DNA of 49,028 nucleotides from Dehalococcoidales bacterium (GTDB lineage Bacteria > Chloroflexota > Dehalococcoidia > Dehalococcoidales > BS750m-G39): positions 1 to 49,028 of the forward strand of contig JALHSZ010000016.1 of assembly GCA_022865485.1 (NCBI GenBank). The letters are read 5' to 3'. Shown piece by piece: positions 37,175 to 46,075 of the stretch; the stretch's first letter is position 1, and every line of letters starts with the position of its first letter. A program made the position numbers and the translations under genes. Under the pieces are notes generated by a model. That model searched no databases. It was given only the letters and a program-made list of their open reading frames with translations, and had not been told where the DNA came from.

Positions 37175-38887
37175 GTGCCGAAGAAAAAGCGGGTAGCTAA
37201 AATCTGGGACGCAGTGCCCGGTTACGACTTCATCGAGGAAGTCGACCTCGCCGCCATACCCTCTTGGTTCCTCGACGGCACGCACAGCGTACCGCCGTTG
37301 ACACCCCTCTTCGCCTACCAGTGGGCGCGGTTCTGCAGCCACGGGTTCAAGGCAGCCTGCTACAAGCTGGGCATCCCCACCTGCAAGGGCTGGGAGATTC
37401 GCATCTTTAACGGCGGTATCTATTGCGGCTTACATATCGTCAGAGACCAGAAAGAGATTGCCCAGCGCGAGGTCAAGTTCCGCCAGGCGTTGCGGCCCTG
37501 GCTCGAGGACTTCGACCACCTCTGGGACGGCTATAAGAAAGAGCTGCTGGGCATCTACGACAAGCTCAAGGAGCTCGACGTCGACCGCGCCACCAACCTC
37601 CAGCTTTACCACCACAACTACGATTTGATGGAAGCCTACATGCGGATGTGGGAAATCCACTTCATCGGCATGTATTCATCTTTCAACACCTGGCTGCTCC
37701 TGGAAGCCCTGACCAAGGAGCGCTTCGGCTTGAGCGACCAGGAAGCCGAGTTCCAGGACATGATGCGGGGCTTCGACAACAAGGTTTACCAGATGGACAA
37801 AAAGCTCTGGGAGTTCGGCCAGCTCGCTATCGAAATGAAGCTGGCCAATATCTTTAAGGAAAACAAGCCCCCCGCCATTCTCCCCAAGCTCAAGCAGTCG
37901 GAGAAGGGCAAAGAATGGCTGAAGCAATTCATGGACTACATGACCACCGACGACATCGGGGGGTGGCGGATGCAGCACTTCACCGACTTCAACGAGCCCT
38001 ACTGGCTGGAAGACCCGGCCACGCCCATCGGGCTGGTGAAGGACAATATCATGAGGGGCAACAGCTACGACCTGGAAGTCACCCGGGTCGAGATTGCCAA
38101 AAAGAGGCGAGCCGCCATCGCCGCCTTCTTAAAAAGGGTGCCTCCCGAGGAGAAAGAGCTCTTCGAGGGGCTGATAAAGCTGGCGGGGAAGGCAAGCTCC
38201 TACAGCGAGGAGCACGACCTCTACTGCGAGCTGAGTGTGCACGCCCTGATGCGCCGCGGCTACCTGGCCATGGGCAGAAAGCTCGCCCAGAGCGGGACTA
38301 TTGATAACCCCGAAGACATACTGATGCTCAACCCCGACGAAATCGACCGCGTGATAATGGTGCCCGAGGCGAACGATATGCGCTGGCTAACCAGAAGGCG
38401 GCGGGCGGAATGGGAAAAGGCGCACAAAACGACCAACCCCCCCGTGCTCACCAGGCGCGCCAGCCTGGAAGAAGCCATTAATTTAGACCTGCTGCCCTCG
38501 CGAGACGCCATCGCCATCAAGATTGTCGTCGGCGAGATGCCCCAGCCCAAGCCCAAGCTCAAGGCGAACCTCTGGGGCATCTGCGGCTGCCCGGGCCAAG
38601 CCGAGGGTCCCGCCCGCGTGGTGACCAAGTATGTAGAGCTGAAGAAGGTGCAGCCGGGCGACATCCTGGTCTGCCCCAGCACCAACCCCACCTGGACGCC
38701 CGTCTTCGGGCTGGTCAACGGCGTCATCACCGATACTGGCGGCACCCTCTGCCATGCCGCCATCATCGGGCGGGAATACGGCGTGCCCACCATCGTCAAC
38801 GCCCAGAAGGCTACGGCGAAGATTAAGACCGGCCAGCGAGTGAAGATAGACGCCACCAACGGGGCTATATATATCCTGGACAAATAA
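37175..38887 (+). CDS. PEP-utilising swivelling-domain protein; phenylphosphate synthase alpha-like, copy 1 (GTG start)
   Basis: 570 aa; C-terminal GLVNGVITDTGGTLCHAAIIGREYGVPTIVNAQKAT with catalytic-type His527 (codon 38753-38755). Confidence 0.8.
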   Translation: MPKKKRVAKIWDAVPGYDFIEEVDLAAIPSWFLDGTHSVPPLTPLFAYQWARFCSHGFKAACYKLGIPTCKGWEIRIFNGGIYCGLHIVRDQKEIAQREVKFRQALRPWLEDFDHLWDGYKKELLGIYDKLKELDVDRATNLQLYHHNYDLMEAYMRMWEIHFIGMYSSFNTWLLLEALTKERFGLSDQEAEFQDMMRGFDNKVYQMDKKLWEFGQLAIEMKLANIFKENKPPAILPKLKQSEKGKEWLKQFMDYMTTDDIGGWRMQHFTDFNEPYWLEDPATPIGLVKDNIMRGNSYDLEVTRVEIAKKRRAAIAAFLKRVPPEEKELFEGLIKLAGKASSYSEEHDLYCELSVHALMRRGYLAMGRKLAQSGTIDNPEDILMLNPDEIDRVIMVPEANDMRWLTRRRRAEWEKAHKTTNPPVLTRRASLEEAINLDLLPSRDAIAIKIVVGEMPQPKPKLKANLWGICGCPGQAEGPARVVTKYVELKKVQPGDILVCPSTNPTWTPVFGLVNGVITDTGGTLCHAAIIGREYGVPTIVNAQKATAKIKTGQRVKIDATNGAIYILDK

Positions 38888-38968
38888 AATCCTTAGAATA
38901 GCCAAGGCATCTGGAATTAACAACCAGAGGTGTGCTATCTTTAGAAAAGCTCTAAGGAGAGGAGAAAA

Positions 38969-39400
38969 ATGGCAGAAACAAAGTACGGCAAACACATTAT
39001 CACCAAATCAAAATCCGACCTCACGCTCCCCGACTTCCGGCGCGAAGCGCTGAAAACAGCCCCCGATACCAGAACCCCCATGATATATTTAGACGACGAG
39101 GTCTTCAAGGGGGCTTTCTATGTAGAGTGCGTCTGGTTCTGGAAGGGCATGGACAAACCCGAGGTAGAAGCCCACACCCATAATTTCGACGAAGTCATCA
39201 CCTTCTTCGGCTCCAACCCCGACGACCCGCAGGACCTCTGCGGCGAGGTCGAGATATGGCTGGAGGACGAAAAACACACACTGACCAAGAGCTGCCTTAT
39301 CTTCGTGCCCAAGGGGATGAAACACTGCCCGCTGCATATTAAAAGGGTGGACAGGCCCATCTTCCACTTCACCGCGGGGCCGGCCAGCAGCTACAAATAA
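38969..39400 (+). CDS. Cupin-like protein
   Basis: EAHTHNFDEVITFFGSNPDDPQDLCGEVEIWL...FVPKGMKHCPLHI double cupin motifs; RBS AAGGAGAGG. Confidence 0.7.
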   Translation: MAETKYGKHIITKSKSDLTLPDFRREALKTAPDTRTPMIYLDDEVFKGAFYVECVWFWKGMDKPEVEAHTHNFDEVITFFGSNPDDPQDLCGEVEIWLEDEKHTLTKSCLIFVPKGMKHCPLHIKRVDRPIFHFTAGPASSYK

Positions 39401-39427
39401 AAGCGGAGAAGAGACATAGAGACGAAG

Positions 39428-40204
39428 TTGTTACTCCCGGGGAAGGTGGCTATTATCACCGGCTCGACCTCAGGCATCGGCCGGGCGGGGGCTATCGCCT
39501 TTGCCCAGGAAGGCGCCAGCGTCGTTATCAGCGGCCGCAATAAGGAGCGGGGTGGGGAGGTGGTGGAGACGATAAAGCAGCAGGGAGGCCGGGCGCACTT
39601 CGTCGCCGCCGATATGCTGGCGGCGGGCGATATCGAGCAACTGGTTAAAGCGGCGGTGGACATCTACGGGCGGCTGGATATTTTCTGGCACAACGCGGGC
39701 ATAGTAGGGCCCGACGACATTCAAAACATCAGCCCGGAAAGCTACGAGAAGGTGATGGCCGTGCACCTGAAAGCCGCCGTCTTCGGCGTTAAGTTCGCCC
39801 TTCCCCGGATACGTAAAGCCGGCGGGGGCGCTATTCTATTCACCAGCTCGGTGGCGGGGCTAAAGCAATCGGGCTACTCGCTGAGCTACTCCCTGGCCAA
39901 GAGTGGGCTGGTGATGCTCACCCGCAAACTGGCCGTGGACCTGGCTAAGGATAACATCAGGGTCAACTGCCTCTGCCCGGGGCGGGTGCAAACCGGGATG
40001 AGGCCCGACATCTCTCAGGAGAGAGCCAGGGCGCTGGGCATTACGCCTGAGGAGTGGGAAAAGCGGGATAAAAAGCGCATACCCCTGGGGCGGTTCATCA
40101 CCGAGCAAGAGGTAGCTGATGCCGCCCTGTTCCTGGTCTCGGATAAGGCTTCGGGCATAACCGGCGTTGCCCTCCCCGTCGACGGAGGCTTTCTCGCCGT
40201 ATAA
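39428..40204 (+). CDS. Short-chain dehydrogenase/reductase (SDR3; TTG start)
   Basis: GKVAIITGSTSGIGRAGAIAFAQEGASVVISGR; HNAGIVG; YSLAKSGL. Confidence 0.88.
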   Translation: MLLPGKVAIITGSTSGIGRAGAIAFAQEGASVVISGRNKERGGEVVETIKQQGGRAHFVAADMLAAGDIEQLVKAAVDIYGRLDIFWHNAGIVGPDDIQNISPESYEKVMAVHLKAAVFGVKFALPRIRKAGGGAILFTSSVAGLKQSGYSLSYSLAKSGLVMLTRKLAVDLAKDNIRVNCLCPGRVQTGMRPDISQERARALGITPEEWEKRDKKRIPLGRFITEQEVADAALFLVSDKASGITGVALPVDGGFLAV

Positions 40205-40217
40205 TTGCCGTATAATT
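40196..40217. repeat. 11-bp perfect tandem duplication containing TATAAT
   Basis: GCCGTATAATT x 2, spanning the stop codon of SDR3. Confidence 0.9.
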
Positions 40218-40240
40218 AAAGTTTAGAAAGAGGCTTAAAA

Positions 40241-40993
40241 ATGGGAATATTAGACAACAAGGTAGCCATAGTAACCGGTGGTGCCAACGGGCTGGGCAAA
40301 GCCTACTGCCTGAGGATGGCTCAAGAAGGCGCCAGGGTGGTGGTCGCCGATATCGCGGACAAGGAAGCGCAGGCGGTCGTCGCCGAAATCAAGGCGGCGG
40401 GGGGTAGCGCCATCGCCCTGAACGCCGACGTCACCTCCGAAGCCGCCACTAAGAAAATGGCCGAAGAGACGGTAAAGGCGTTCGGGCGCATCGACGCCCT
40501 GGTCAACAACGCTGGCTTCTACTACGGGATGTCGCGGAAGTCATTCGACGAGATCTCGCTGGCGGAATGGGACAAGATGTTTAACGTCAGCGCCAAGGGC
40601 ACCTGGCTCTGCACGCGGGCGGTATTCCCCCAGATGAAAAAACAGGGCAAGGGCAAAATTATCAACATCGCTTCCGAGGCGTGTTTCGCCACCACCAAGG
40701 GGCTGATTCACTATACGGCGGCTAAAAGCGCCGTTATCGGCATCACCCGCGTCCTGGCCGGCGAGCTGGGGCCGTATAATATCTGCGCTAATGTCGTCGC
40801 CCCCGGCGTTATCGACACCCCGGGCACCAGGAGCTACATCAACATGGACAAGATGGACGCCAGCTCCGTGCCCATGGGGCGTTTCGGCAAACCCGAGGAC
40901 ATAGTCGGCGCCATCGTCTTCTTCGCCAGCGACGACAGCGATTTCATCAGCGGTCAAACGCTGCTCATCGACGGCGCGCGGCGGGTGAACTAA
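40241..40993 (+). CDS. Short-chain dehydrogenase/reductase (SDR2, close paralogue of SDR1)
   Basis: NKVAIVTGGANGLGKAYCLRMAQEGARVV; NNAGFYYG; FFASDDSDFISGQTLLIDGARRVN. Confidence 0.92.
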   Translation: MGILDNKVAIVTGGANGLGKAYCLRMAQEGARVVVADIADKEAQAVVAEIKAAGGSAIALNADVTSEAATKKMAEETVKAFGRIDALVNNAGFYYGMSRKSFDEISLAEWDKMFNVSAKGTWLCTRAVFPQMKKQGKGKIINIASEACFATTKGLIHYTAAKSAVIGITRVLAGELGPYNICANVVAPGVIDTPGTRSYINMDKMDASSVPMGRFGKPEDIVGAIVFFASDDSDFISGQTLLIDGARRVN

Positions 40994-41078
40994 GAGGGCG
41001 CTTACCCTTTAGCTTATAGGCAAGATACTGTATAATACACAATGCAGATAAAAATAAAGTCTTAAGGAGGAAAAAGAT

Positions 41079-42797
41079 ATGCCCTGGACTTGGAATTTAT
41101 ACACCAGAGAATTCTGGCCGCAGCGAGACCTTAAGAAATACCCGCTGTGGTTCGTGAACCTGGCCCACAGCTTCCCGGCCTGGACCCCGCTTTTCGGCTG
41201 GATGTGGGCTTACCCTTTAGCCCACGGTCTCTGCTACGGTATTAATGAGTCCTCGATACCTACCATCAGGGGCAGCGAGACGCGCAGCATCGACGGGTGC
41301 GCCCTGGCCAGCTCCCTCAGGATTAGCGACGAGGCTGAGATTAAAGAAAGAGAAAAGCTCTTCAAAAAGTTCATAACGGAGACCTATGCCCCCAACGCGG
41401 ATAAGCTCTTTAAAGATATGGAGGATGAGCTGGTAGGGATATGCCAGAAAATCAGGACTTTCGATTATGAAAATGCGCGCCAGTACGACCTGTACAAGCT
41501 CTTCCGGGAGGCAGTGCAGATGCTCTACCGGGAGTGGGAGACCCATTTCTATCTGATGTACCCTGTTTATGAGGCCTACTGGCACTGCAGCGATATTGCC
41601 GCGGAGTATATCGGAATGAAGGAGTTTACCCCCGCCTGGCACAGAATAATACGCGGCTACGATAACGACCTCTTTGTCCAGGACAAGGCGCTCTGGGGGC
41701 TGCGCAGCCGCGCCATCGAGCTCAAGATTGACGATGTCTTCACCAAGAACCCGACCGACAAGGTCATCCCCGCCCTGAAGAAGACAGCGGCGGGCAAGGA
41801 GTGGCTGGAGAAAGACCTCAACGACTTCCTGGTGGTCAAGGGCTACGGCTGGCGCTCGCCGCGAATGATGGAGTTCATCGTGCCCTCGTGGTGGGAAGAC
41901 CCCACGCCGGCTATCGCCCACATTCAGCAGTACCTGGCGATGTCGAAGGACGCCAAGGCGCCCTTCCCGCTGGACGGCATCAGGCCGCGCCTGGTCAAGG
42001 AGAGGGAACAGTTGACCCGAGAGCTTATCGACAAGGTCAAGGCGGCTAAATACCCCAACATGGACTGGTTCATGGCCACCCTTAAAATGGCTCAGAAGTC
42101 GAGCACCTTCAGTGAGAGCCATGACCTCGCCTGGGAGCAGGGGTGCCACACCACCTTCCGTTACTGCGTAAGGAAGATCGGCGAGAAGGTGGTCAAGTTC
42201 GGCACCATTAATGAACCGGATGACATGTTCTTCTTCATCCCCGAAGAGCTGGAGTTGCTCACTGTCTATCCCGACTCCTACGAAGTCAAGGATATCGTCG
42301 CCGAGCGCAGGGAAAAATGGATAGCCCAGAAGGAATTCAAGTCGCGCCCGCATATTATTACCGCCGGGCCGTTAACACCGGAAGACATAAACAAGCATCT
42401 GGCATCAGTCCACGATGCCATAGTGGCCAAGGTTGTTGCAGGGGACGCCCCCATCGTCAGGCCGGAGACAGGCGCCGCCTTGTTCGGCCTCTGCGGCAGT
42501 CCCGCCGGCACCGTCGAAGGTAAGGCTCACCTGGTGATAAACGACACGGATGTCTTTACCACCCAGCCGGGCGATATCATAGTCTGCCCGGGGATGTCTT
42601 CGGGGTGGACGCCGATACTGCCTCTGGTCAAGGGGATTGTCACCAACGGCGGCGGCTCCTTAAGCCATGCCTGCATTCACTGCCGTGAGTATGATATCCC
42701 GCTGGTATTGAACACGGGCAACGGCACCCTGGTTATCCAGGAAGGCGATAAGATTAAGCTCGACGCCGACCAGGGGCTGGTCTTCAAGCTAAAATAA
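41079..42797 (+). CDS. PEP-utilising swivelling-domain protein; phenylphosphate synthase alpha-like, copy 2
   Basis: 572 aa; LVKGIVTNGGGSLSHACIHCREYDIPLVLNTG with catalytic-type His530 (codon 42666-42668); RBS AAGGAGG. Confidence 0.8.
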   Translation: MPWTWNLYTREFWPQRDLKKYPLWFVNLAHSFPAWTPLFGWMWAYPLAHGLCYGINESSIPTIRGSETRSIDGCALASSLRISDEAEIKEREKLFKKFITETYAPNADKLFKDMEDELVGICQKIRTFDYENARQYDLYKLFREAVQMLYREWETHFYLMYPVYEAYWHCSDIAAEYIGMKEFTPAWHRIIRGYDNDLFVQDKALWGLRSRAIELKIDDVFTKNPTDKVIPALKKTAAGKEWLEKDLNDFLVVKGYGWRSPRMMEFIVPSWWEDPTPAIAHIQQYLAMSKDAKAPFPLDGIRPRLVKEREQLTRELIDKVKAAKYPNMDWFMATLKMAQKSSTFSESHDLAWEQGCHTTFRYCVRKIGEKVVKFGTINEPDDMFFFIPEELELLTVYPDSYEVKDIVAERREKWIAQKEFKSRPHIITAGPLTPEDINKHLASVHDAIVAKVVAGDAPIVRPETGAALFGLCGSPAGTVEGKAHLVINDTDVFTTQPGDIIVCPGMSSGWTPILPLVKGIVTNGGGSLSHACIHCREYDIPLVLNTGNGTLVIQEGDKIKLDADQGLVFKLK

Positions 42798-42914
42798 ACT
42801 AAAGATGAGGGTGAGGGTCTCAACCGCCAGGACGACGCCCTCACCGGAATTCTACTCACCGGGCTACTTTCAGGGGACAGGGCCGGAAGTCGCTAGCCGG
42901 TAGGGGAAACGCTG

Positions 42915-43682
42915 ATGAACTATGAGGTAGTGCATATTGCCGTAGCTCCTCCGGCCCACCCTGACGAAAAGCTGGTAAGCAGCGTCGCCGCCGTTATCAA
43001 CAAGAGCCACACCTATACCCGCCTGCTGCTGGCCGGTGAGGTGCCCAAAATCATCGCCCACGCCGACAGCCCGCCGGGAGCCGAATCGATAGTTCGGAAT
43101 CTGCGCAGCCTGGGGCTGGTGGCGCTTGCCTTACCGGACGCCGAACTCCGCCAGTTTCCCCAAATCTTCGAGGCGCAAACCCTGGAATTTAGAGAGAAAG
43201 AAGCCCTCTTCCAGGACAGCTCCGGCGCCCAGAAAAGGATGGCAGCCAGCGACATCTTCCTGATTCTCACCGGCAGGGTAGAAAGCTCGACGGAGGTGGA
43301 GACGACCACATCGCGGATAAAGTTCAGCTGGGGCGGGACGCTGCTTACGGGCGGCATCCCCGTCTGGCGGAGGGTCAAGCAGACAACCACGGATAAGTCT
43401 ACCCAGACCGAGGACTTCGCCAGGCTATATGAACGGAAATCAGCCGAGCCCGGTGTAGAGCTCCTCCAACACCACCTGAATTATTCGTTCTTAGGCGCCG
43501 AGCGAGCCGCCTCCGCCGCTATGAATTTTAGTACCGTTGTGCGGCGGCTCCGCGAGGCGTTCCCCGAAGCGATTTTCGATGACAGGCTGTCCAAACCCCT
43601 GGCTCTAACCACCTCTTCCAGCTGGCAGGATACCGAGCTAAACTGCCGGTTAATCTACCTGTTCCACGCCATGACCAGATAG
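42915..43682 (+). CDS. Conserved-looking protein of unknown function
   Basis: 255 aa ORF with codon usage like neighbours; no recognised motif. Confidence 0.6.
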   Translation: MNYEVVHIAVAPPAHPDEKLVSSVAAVINKSHTYTRLLLAGEVPKIIAHADSPPGAESIVRNLRSLGLVALALPDAELRQFPQIFEAQTLEFREKEALFQDSSGAQKRMAASDIFLILTGRVESSTEVETTTSRIKFSWGGTLLTGGIPVWRRVKQTTTDKSTQTEDFARLYERKSAEPGVELLQHHLNYSFLGAERAASAAMNFSTVVRRLREAFPEAIFDDRLSKPLALTTSSSWQDTELNCRLIYLFHAMTR

Positions 43683-43722
43683 CGTAGAATAAGTAAAACC
43701 TTATAAACGACCGATTGCCCTG

Positions 43723-44949
43723 CTATACTTTAACCGACAGGGTCCGGCCGCAGTGGGGGCACTGCACGCTGTCCCCCTTGAATTCGGGGGAGACCCTCAG
43801 CTTGGTGCCGCAGGAGCAGTTAACCGTCCGGTAATTACTTAGCCGCCACATCATATCGGATGTTTCCCGGGCGCGCTCGACCTTCTGCGGTGATTCTTCC
43901 GCGGTCTCTGCCTCGGGTGACGGCGCCCGCAGGGCGGCAGCGCCCGCCATCTTATCCAGAGCCAGCGCCGAGGCCGGGGCAATACCCGCCTTTGCCCCCC
44001 TCGCCTCCCGGTAGGCCCGGTCGTAGTCGGCCAGCGAAACCCCCGACATGGCACGCAAAATGCGTATCCTCTCCTGGATAGGCGGATGGGTGCTGGTGAG
44101 GTTGCTGGCGGCTCTCCCCTGCTGGCGGAAAGGGTTAACGGTGTACATCGGGGCCGTCGCCTGGTTGGCGGATTTAAGCTGCACGGGTGAAGCGGCAATC
44201 TTCTCCAGCGCCGAAGCCAGCCCCTCGGGGTAGCGGGTATAGAGGGCGGAAGAGGCGTCGGCCAGGTATTCCCGCTTTCTGGAAATGGTGAAATAGATAA
44301 TCTGGGCCAAAATCGGCGCCAGTATAATAAGCACGATGCCCACGGCCAGGATTATTATCTGTCCTCCCCCCTCCCCCGACCGCGAGCTTCTCCTGCCGCC
44401 GGCCATACCGCTGAAGAAGAGCACCCGCGTGGCATACCAGGCCAGAATAACGATAGTGCCCAGCATAACGGCGCACATCGCCATCAGCAGCACATCGCGG
44501 TTCTTGACGTGGGCCATCTCGTGGCCGATTACCCCCTGGAGCTCATCGCGGTTGAGCTTGGCCAGCAGCCCCGAGGTGACGGCAACCGACGCCTTGTTGG
44601 GGTCGCGCCCGGTGGCGAAGGCGTTCAGTGCCGGGTCATCGATGATATAGATATCGGGCATCTTCTCCAGCCCCGAAGCGATTTTCATCTCCTCGACGAT
44701 GTTGTAGAGGCGGGGGTTATCGTCGCGACCTATCTTTCGGGCGCGCGACACCGCCAGCAGGAGACTATCGCCCTGGAAATAGGCAATCAGGCTCATTATG
44801 CCCCAGACGAGCAGGGCGATAACCAGTCCGCCGATGGCGCTCCCGAGAAAGTAGAGCCCCAGGAAATAGCCTAACACGAGCAGCATTATTCCCATGCCTG
44901 CGGTCAGGACTACCGACCGCCATCGATTAGCTCTAATCTGTTCCCACAT
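43723..44949 (-). CDS. htpX: HtpX-like M48 metalloprotease with C-terminal zinc ribbon
   Basis: GVIGHEMAHVKNRDVLLMAM HExxH; LADASSALYTRYPEGLASALEKIA; C-terminal VNCSCGTKLRVSPEFKGDSVQCPHCGRTL. Confidence 0.92.
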   Translation of the reverse strand: MWEQIRANRWRSVVLTAGMGIMLLVLGYFLGLYFLGSAIGGLVIALLVWGIMSLIAYFQGDSLLLAVSRARKIGRDDNPRLYNIVEEMKIASGLEKMPDIYIIDDPALNAFATGRDPNKASVAVTSGLLAKLNRDELQGVIGHEMAHVKNRDVLLMAMCAVMLGTIVILAWYATRVLFFSGMAGGRRSSRSGEGGGQIIILAVGIVLIILAPILAQIIYFTISRKREYLADASSALYTRYPEGLASALEKIAASPVQLKSANQATAPMYTVNPFRQQGRAASNLTSTHPPIQERIRILRAMSGVSLADYDRAYREARGAKAGIAPASALALDKMAGAAALRAPSPEAETAEESPQKVERARETSDMMWRLSNYRTVNCSCGTKLRVSPEFKGDSVQCPHCGRTLSVKV

Positions 44950-44968
44950 ATCTTAAGTCGCTTTATCC

Positions 44969-45532
44969 TTATGTAAACTTAACCTTGGGGGCTTCCCTCT
45001 CCTCAGCTGCTTTAACCTCGAAGAACTCACCCAGCTTGAAGCCGGTCATGGCCGCCACTACGTTCGAGGGAAACATCTGAATCTTATTATTCAGGTTCAA
45101 GGCCGAATCATTATAGTACTGGCGGGAAAAGCTTATCTTATTTTCGGTCGAGGTCAGCTCCTCCTGCAGGGCCAGGAAGTTCTGGTTCGCCTTCAGGTCG
45201 GGGTATCTTTCGGCTACCGCCAGCAGCCGGGACAGGGCGCTGCTGAGCTCGCCCTCCGCCTTGGAACGGGCACCGACATCGCCGCTGGACAGGCTCTGCG
45301 CCAGATTTCGCGCCTTGGTTACCGCCTCCAGCGTCTCCCGCTCGTGCTTTACATAGCCCTTGACCGTCTCTATCAGGTTGGGGATGAGGTCGTAGCGCCG
45401 CTTGAGTTGGACGTCGATCTGCGCCCAGGCGTTGCGCAACTGATTACGTAGTCCTATCAAGCCGTTGTAGGTAGCAATGAAGAAGATGAGAAGTATTACC
45501 ACAATACCGCCGACAATATAGACTGCTAACAT
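44969..45532 (-). CDS. lemA: LemA family protein
   Basis: YNGLIGLRNQLRNAWAQIDVQLKRRYDLIPNLIETVKGYVKHERETLEAVTKAR. Confidence 0.95.
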   Translation of the reverse strand: MLAVYIVGGIVVILLIFFIATYNGLIGLRNQLRNAWAQIDVQLKRRYDLIPNLIETVKGYVKHERETLEAVTKARNLAQSLSSGDVGARSKAEGELSSALSRLLAVAERYPDLKANQNFLALQEELTSTENKISFSRQYYNDSALNLNNKIQMFPSNVVAAMTGFKLGEFFEVKAAEEREAPKVKFT

Positions 45533-45593
45533 CGTAACCTCCTTATACTGTTATTGAACTGTTATTGAAACCAGGGCTTACTCTAAAGCCCGG

Positions 45594-46013
45594 CTAGCCT
45601 TCGGCTTTAAAGGTATCACCCAGGAAGCAAAGAACGCGGTTCTCGGCGTCCATTTCGGTGCCCGACTTTGCCGCGCACTGCTCTATAATCTGGCCTATCT
45701 CACCGCCATCAAACCATAGCCCGTCTCCCCTCAGGCAAACATCAATAAGCACTTCCGGTTCCTGACCTATGTGCGTTTTTTTCATCTTCTTGCCGCAGAC
45801 GGGGCAACGCCGCTTTTTCTCGGCGGTCTCAGCATCGGGCAAATCGGCTATTTTAGCCAGCGATAGAGCGCCTCTATCCAGCCCCATCCTCTCCAGCATT
45901 AGCTCCAGTTCCCCCGCGTCGAACCAGACGCCGGCGCAGCTGGTGCAGTGGTCCAGCTCAATCTTATCTTGCTCGACTACTATCATAACCTCACGACAGG
46001 CGGGACAGAGCAT
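45594..46013 (-). CDS. Protein with two TFIIB-type zinc-ribbon domains
   Basis: CPACREVMIVVEQDKIELDHCTSCAGVWFDAGEL and CPVCGKKMKK...IDVCLRGDGLWFDGGEI. Confidence 0.85.
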   Translation of the reverse strand: MLCPACREVMIVVEQDKIELDHCTSCAGVWFDAGELELMLERMGLDRGALSLAKIADLPDAETAEKKRRCPVCGKKMKKTHIGQEPEVLIDVCLRGDGLWFDGGEIGQIIEQCAAKSGTEMDAENRVLCFLGDTFKAEG

Positions 46014-46075
46014 ACGTCACTCCTCAAGAACAATTTTACCATAAATAATCGGATAGTGCAGCGGGATAAACCCGC

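Noticed and set aside
41217-42353. 378-aa minus-strand ORF opposite the second swivel protein
   Set aside because: Antisense shadow of a strongly motif-supported CDS; no recognisable domain
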